Source of the DNA: an uncultured Elusimicrobium sp.
GTDB lineage: Bacteria; Elusimicrobiota; Endomicrobiia; Endomicrobiales; Endomicrobiaceae
Length of the DNA stretch: 8,259 nt
Direction of reading: 5' to 3'
NCBI GenBank assembly: GCA_902761395.1
Contig: CACWKJ010000040.1
Coordinates: 1 to 8,259, forward strand
Positions 5,501 through 8,259 of this stretch are shown here, piece after piece. The notes beneath the pieces were generated by a model. That model was not told where the DNA came from. It saw only the letters and a program-made list of their open reading frames with translations, and did not search any database. A program made the translations under genes and the position numbers. Each line of letters opens with the position of its first letter. The first letter of the stretch is position 1.

Positions 5501-6346
5501 ATGGCGGAAAATTTACAACAAGTTAAAAAAAGAATAAAAACGGCCGACAGCATAGCTCAAATAACAAAAGCTATGGAAATGATTGCCGCTTCTAAAATAA
5601 AAAAAGCTCAATCTGCCGTTGAAAAGAACAAACCTTATGCCGACAGAGTAAAATTTATCGTGCAAAAAATATTGGCTGAAAACAGTGATTTAGCATTAAA
5701 TTCATCTTTTATCGGATTGAATTCAAATGCTTCAAGAAAATTGGTTTTTGTCATTTCCAGTGATAAAGGTTTGTGCGGCGGTTTGCTTGCCAATATATAC
5801 AAACAAGTTTATACCAATGTAACAAAAGACGATTATGTTGTTACAATAGGTAAAAAAGCTCAAAACTTTTGTATAAAGAACGGTTACAATGTTAAAGCAT
5901 CTTTTAATATGGGTTCATCTTTTCCTAAATACGAAAGCATATTCCCTATGTTAAAGATAATGCAAAATTTATATGAAAAAAAAGAAATATCGGCAGTGGA
6001 TGTTATTTATACAAACTTTAAAAATCGTTTGGTTCAGGAAGCTGTAACAAAAGTTCTTGCACCTATAGAAAGAGACGAAAAATTTGTAAATAAAGGTGAT
6101 CATGTTTTTGAACCTTCTTCTAAAGAAGTGTTGGATCACTTGATTCCTTATTATTTTGAAGCTTTGTTCTATAATATGTTGATGAATGCTTATGCAAGTG
6201 AACAGGCAGCAAGAATGTCTGCAATGAGCAATGCAAACGAAAATGCAAAAGAAATATCGGCATCATTAACGATAGTTTATAATAAGTCAAGACAAGAAAA
6301 AATTACTAATGAAATTCTTGATTTGGCAAACGGACAGATACATTAA
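5501..6346 (+). CDS. atpG: F-type ATP synthase subunit gamma (central shaft)
   Basis: 281 aa, normal length. It forms the rotating shaft inside the alpha3beta3 ring. The N-terminal helix carries ITKAMEMIAASKIKKAQ (21-37), SSDKGLCGG (86-94) is the conserved central motif, and the C-terminal helix has SEQAARMSAMSNANENA followed by ITNEI. The two terminal helices make the coiled coil of the shaft. The start is 12 nt after the atpA stop with only a weak TGAGA upstream, so initiation may rely on ribosomes arriving from atpA. A 49-bp gap with a 7-bp repeat array follows. Confidence 0.97.
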   Translation: MAENLQQVKKRIKTADSIAQITKAMEMIAASKIKKAQSAVEKNKPYADRVKFIVQKILAENSDLALNSSFIGLNSNASRKLVFVISSDKGLCGGLLANIYKQVYTNVTKDDYVVTIGKKAQNFCIKNGYNVKASFNMGSSFPKYESIFPMLKIMQNLYEKKEISAVDVIYTNFKNRLVQEAVTKVLAPIERDEKFVNKGDHVFEPSSKEVLDHLIPYYFEALFYNMLMNAYASEQAARMSAMSNANENAKEISASLTIVYNKSRQEKITNEILDLANGQIH

Positions 6347-6348
6347 AA

Positions 6349-6383
6349 AATTAGTAATTAGAAATTAGCAATTAGTAATTAAC
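6349..6383 (+). repeat. 7-bp tandem repeat array, 5 units (AATTAGN)
   Basis: Five consecutive 7-mers: four are AATTAGN with last base T, A, C, T, and the fifth is AATTAAC. The array starts 2 nt after the atpG stop and ends directly against GAGG (6384-6387), the atpD Shine-Dalgarno, 8 nt before the ATG. The reverse complement of the 1890-1917 array shares the AATTAGA unit and its neighbours, with one unit fewer. Confidence 0.8.
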
Positions 6384-6395
6384 GAGGATATAGGT

Positions 6396-7799
6396 ATGGA
6401 AAAGATTAATAAAGGTGAAGGTTTTGTTATCAGAGTTCAAGGAGCCGTTGTTGATGTAAGATTTAACAACGAAACACCTGAAGTTTACGAAGCTCTTAAC
6501 ATAACAATGAAAAACGGTTCCAAACTTGTTTTGGAAACTATGTTCCAAATGGACAATTTCGAAGTAAGAACAATAGCTTTAGGTTCCACCGACGGATTAA
6601 AAAGAGGGGATAAAGTTTTAAGAACAAATGCTCCTATTTCGGTTCCGGTAGGAGAAAAAACTTTAGGCAGAATATTCAATGTTTTAGGCCAGGCCGTAGA
6701 CGGATTGGGAGAAATAAGCAAAAAAGACAGTGATTTCGCACCTATACACAAACCGTCACCGAAACTTTCGGAACAGAAAACAACACCTGAAATTCTCGAA
6801 ACAGGTATAAAAGTTATAGATTTAATTTCACCGTTCACAAAAGGCGGTAAAATCGGTATATTCGGCGGAGCAGGAGTAGGTAAAACCGTTGTTGTTAAAG
6901 AGCTTATAAGAAACATTGCTATGGAACACGACGGACATTCCGTGTTTGCCGGAGTGGGAGAAAGAACAAGAGAAGGTACGGATTTGTGGATGGAAATGAA
7001 AGAGTCCAACGTTTTGGATAAAACCGTTCTAGTGTTCGGTCAGATGAACGAACCTCCCGGAAGCAGAATGAGAGTTGCTTTAACCGGTCTTACAATGGCG
7101 GAATATTTCAGAGATCAAAAGAACGAAGATGTGCTTTTGTTCATAGATAATATTTACAGATTTGCACAGGCAGGCAGTGAAGTTTCCGCATTGCTGGGCA
7201 GAATGTCTTCGGCCGTAGGTTATCAACCTAACTTGGCACAAGATATGGGTGAATTGCAGGAAAGAATCGCGTCAACAAATAAAGGTTCCGTTACATCGGT
7301 TCAGGCAATATATGTTCCTGCCGATGACTACACAGACCCTGCACCTGTAACGATTTTCTCTCATTTGGATGCAACAATCACATTGGACAGAGCAATCGTG
7401 GAACAAGGTCTTTACCCTGCAGTTAATCCGTTAACATCATCTTCAAGATTACTCGATCCTAACACTGTTGGAAAAGATCATTACGAAGTGGCAATGAATG
7501 TTAAGAAAATATTACAGAAATATAAAGACTTGCAGGATATTATCGCAATTTTGGGTATGGATGAATTGTCCGATGAAGATAAATTAACCGTTGCAAGAGC
7601 AAGAAAAATACAAAAATTCCTTACACAACCGATGTTTGTTGCTGAAACATTTACCGGTTTGGAAGGAAAATATGTTAAAATTGAAGATACGGTAAAAGGT
7701 TTTAAAGAAATTATCGAAGGTAAATACGACGATATTTCGGAACAGCATTTTTATATGGCTGGAACAATAGAAGATGTTTTAAAAAGGGCTAATAAATAA
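6396..7799 (+). CDS. atpD: F-type ATP synthase subunit beta (catalytic)
   Basis: 467 aa, normal length. It is the catalytic subunit that binds ADP and phosphate and releases ATP. P-loop GGAGVGKT spans 157-164. Catalytic Glu189 lies in GERTREG, and Walker B ends in Asp251 (LLFIDNIYRF, with Tyr where Phe is usual). EPPGSRMRV (219-227) has Ser where Ala is usual. PADDYTDPAP (308-317) is conserved. The DELSEED lever that pushes gamma reads DELSDED. GAGG before the ATG, right after the repeat array, supports the start. The stop overlaps the atpC start as TAATG. Confidence 0.98.
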   Translation: MEKINKGEGFVIRVQGAVVDVRFNNETPEVYEALNITMKNGSKLVLETMFQMDNFEVRTIALGSTDGLKRGDKVLRTNAPISVPVGEKTLGRIFNVLGQAVDGLGEISKKDSDFAPIHKPSPKLSEQKTTPEILETGIKVIDLISPFTKGGKIGIFGGAGVGKTVVVKELIRNIAMEHDGHSVFAGVGERTREGTDLWMEMKESNVLDKTVLVFGQMNEPPGSRMRVALTGLTMAEYFRDQKNEDVLLFIDNIYRFAQAGSEVSALLGRMSSAVGYQPNLAQDMGELQERIASTNKGSVTSVQAIYVPADDYTDPAPVTIFSHLDATITLDRAIVEQGLYPAVNPLTSSSRLLDPNTVGKDHYEVAMNVKKILQKYKDLQDIIAILGMDELSDEDKLTVARARKIQKFLTQPMFVAETFTGLEGKYVKIEDTVKGFKEIIEGKYDDISEQHFYMAGTIEDVLKRANK

Positions 7800-8236
7800 T
7801 GGCTAATATTTACAAGTTGGATATTTTATCTCCGGAAGGAACTACTTTCAGCGGAAATGTTAAACAAGCTACATTTCCTACAACATCCGGTTTAATTACA
7901 ATACTTGCAGGTCACACTGCTTTAATAACCACACTTTCACAAGGTGATATTGAAATAGAACCGGAAACGGGAGAAAAGAAAAGTATTACCATATCGGGCG
8001 GATTTTTGGAAGTGTCCGAAAATATGGTAAGCGTAGTTGCGGATTTTGCCGTAAGAAGTGAAGATATCGACGACAATTTAATAGAAAAAGCAAAGAAATA
8101 CGCGGATGAGCAGAAACAAAAAAGAGATAATGTAAATACCGAAATGGCGGAAAGAGAATTACAAAAAGCAATAATGGCATTAAAAGTTTTGGAACATAAT
8201 AAACTAAAAAGAAAGAGTAAAGGAGTAAAATATTGA
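7799..8236 (+). CDS. atpC: F-type ATP synthase subunit epsilon
   Basis: 145 aa, slightly longer than usual. It is the rotor-foot subunit that links gamma to the c-ring and can inhibit ATP hydrolysis. Residues 1 to about 87 form the beta-sandwich domain with GHTALIT (38-44) and GGFLEV (67-72). Residues about 92-140 form the two C-terminal helices, rich in Lys and Glu. The I/LDxxRA ATP-binding motif of Bacillus epsilon is absent at the expected place (IDDNLI, 90-95), so ATP-sensing inhibition of that kind is not supported. The start shares one base with the atpD stop, with AAGGG 10 nt upstream. Its TGA overlaps a TTG start for the next gene. Confidence 0.96.
   Translation: MANIYKLDILSPEGTTFSGNVKQATFPTTSGLITILAGHTALITTLSQGDIEIEPETGEKKSITISGGFLEVSENMVSVVADFAVRSEDIDDNLIEKAKKYADEQKQKRDNVNTEMAERELQKAIMALKVLEHNKLKRKSKGVKY
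8221..8225 (+). promoter_or_regulatory. Ribosome binding site for a gene starting at TTG 8233
   Basis: AGGAG lies inside the 3' end of atpC and 7 nt before TTG at 8233, an ideal distance. No ATG or GTG lies at a suitable spacing before the window ends, so this site decides in favour of the TTG start. Confidence 0.6.
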
Positions 8237-8259
8237 AAAATATCAATTTATTCTTAACG
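8233..8259 (+). CDS. Start of an unidentified gene downstream of atpC (partial)
   Basis: Nine codons from a TTG start, MKNINLFLT, cut off by the window edge. The TTG overlaps the atpC stop as TTGA, the same coupling style as ATGA and TAATG inside the operon, and AGGAG sits 7 nt upstream. Lys followed by hydrophobic residues could begin a signal peptide or membrane anchor, but nine residues are too few to name a product. It probably belongs to the same transcript as the atp genes. Confidence 0.5.

Noticed and set aside
6485..7009. 174-aa open frame on the - strand inside atpD
   Set aside because: It lies wholly antisense to a highly conserved gene, has no ribosome binding site or recognisable domain, and its serine/proline-rich content is a shadow of the atpD codons.

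Overview
The window is an AT-rich bacterial segment with every gene on the + strand. It holds the 3' end of a RadC-family (JAMM/MPN) gene, a PurF-like amidophosphoribosyltransferase, a tRNA-Ala(CGC), and a complete F-type ATP synthase operon in the common order atpB-atpE-atpF-atpH-atpA-atpG-atpD-atpC. At the right edge are the first codons of one more gene. Arginine is written almost entirely as AGA, and genes are tightly packed with ATGA, TAATG and TTGA start/stop overlaps. This fits a low-GC bacterium. The single atpF (no b'), the operon order and a B. subtilis-type four-cysteine PurF argue against Cyanobacteria and Bacteroidetes. A host-associated lineage such as Elusimicrobiota/Endomicrobia is a low-confidence guess that sequence alone cannot settle.

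Layout. Positions 1-439 are the C-terminal JAB domain of a RadC-like protein whose reading frame is still open at the left edge. Positions 449-1882 are the PurF-like gene, whose Shine-Dalgarno overlaps the radC stop. Positions 1883-1922 form an AT-rich spacer made mostly of a 7-bp tandem repeat, followed by tRNA-Ala at 1923-1995. Positions 1996-2086 carry a plausible sigma-70 promoter (TTGACT, 18-nt spacer, TAAAAT) and the atpB ribosome binding site. Positions 2087-8236 are the ATP synthase genes: membrane Fo (a, c, b), then delta, alpha, gamma, beta and epsilon. Positions 8233-8259 start a new frame from a TTG codon behind a good Shine-Dalgarno.

Function. The eight atp genes make one rotary enzyme. 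The c-ring and subunit a move protons (most likely) across the membrane; gamma and epsilon form the rotor shaft; alpha3beta3 makes or hydrolyses ATP; b and delta form the stator. All core catalytic residues are visible. Unusual points are a delta/OSCP subunit only 118 aa long with about half the normal N-terminal domain, and a 68-aa c subunit with a hybrid ion-binding site.

Most notable observations: (1) the PurF-like protein has lost the glutaminase nucleophile (Cys to Ser) and other glutaminase residues, yet keeps all four iron-sulfur cysteines and most of the PRPP site; (2) three of the four intergenic gaps of 40 bp or more contain phased 7-bp repeats built on AATT; (3) the tRNA-Ala keeps the G3:U70 identity pair but has lost the near-universal G18:U55 tertiary pair and has a C31/A39 mismatch. 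No mobile element, CRISPR array or defence system is visible.
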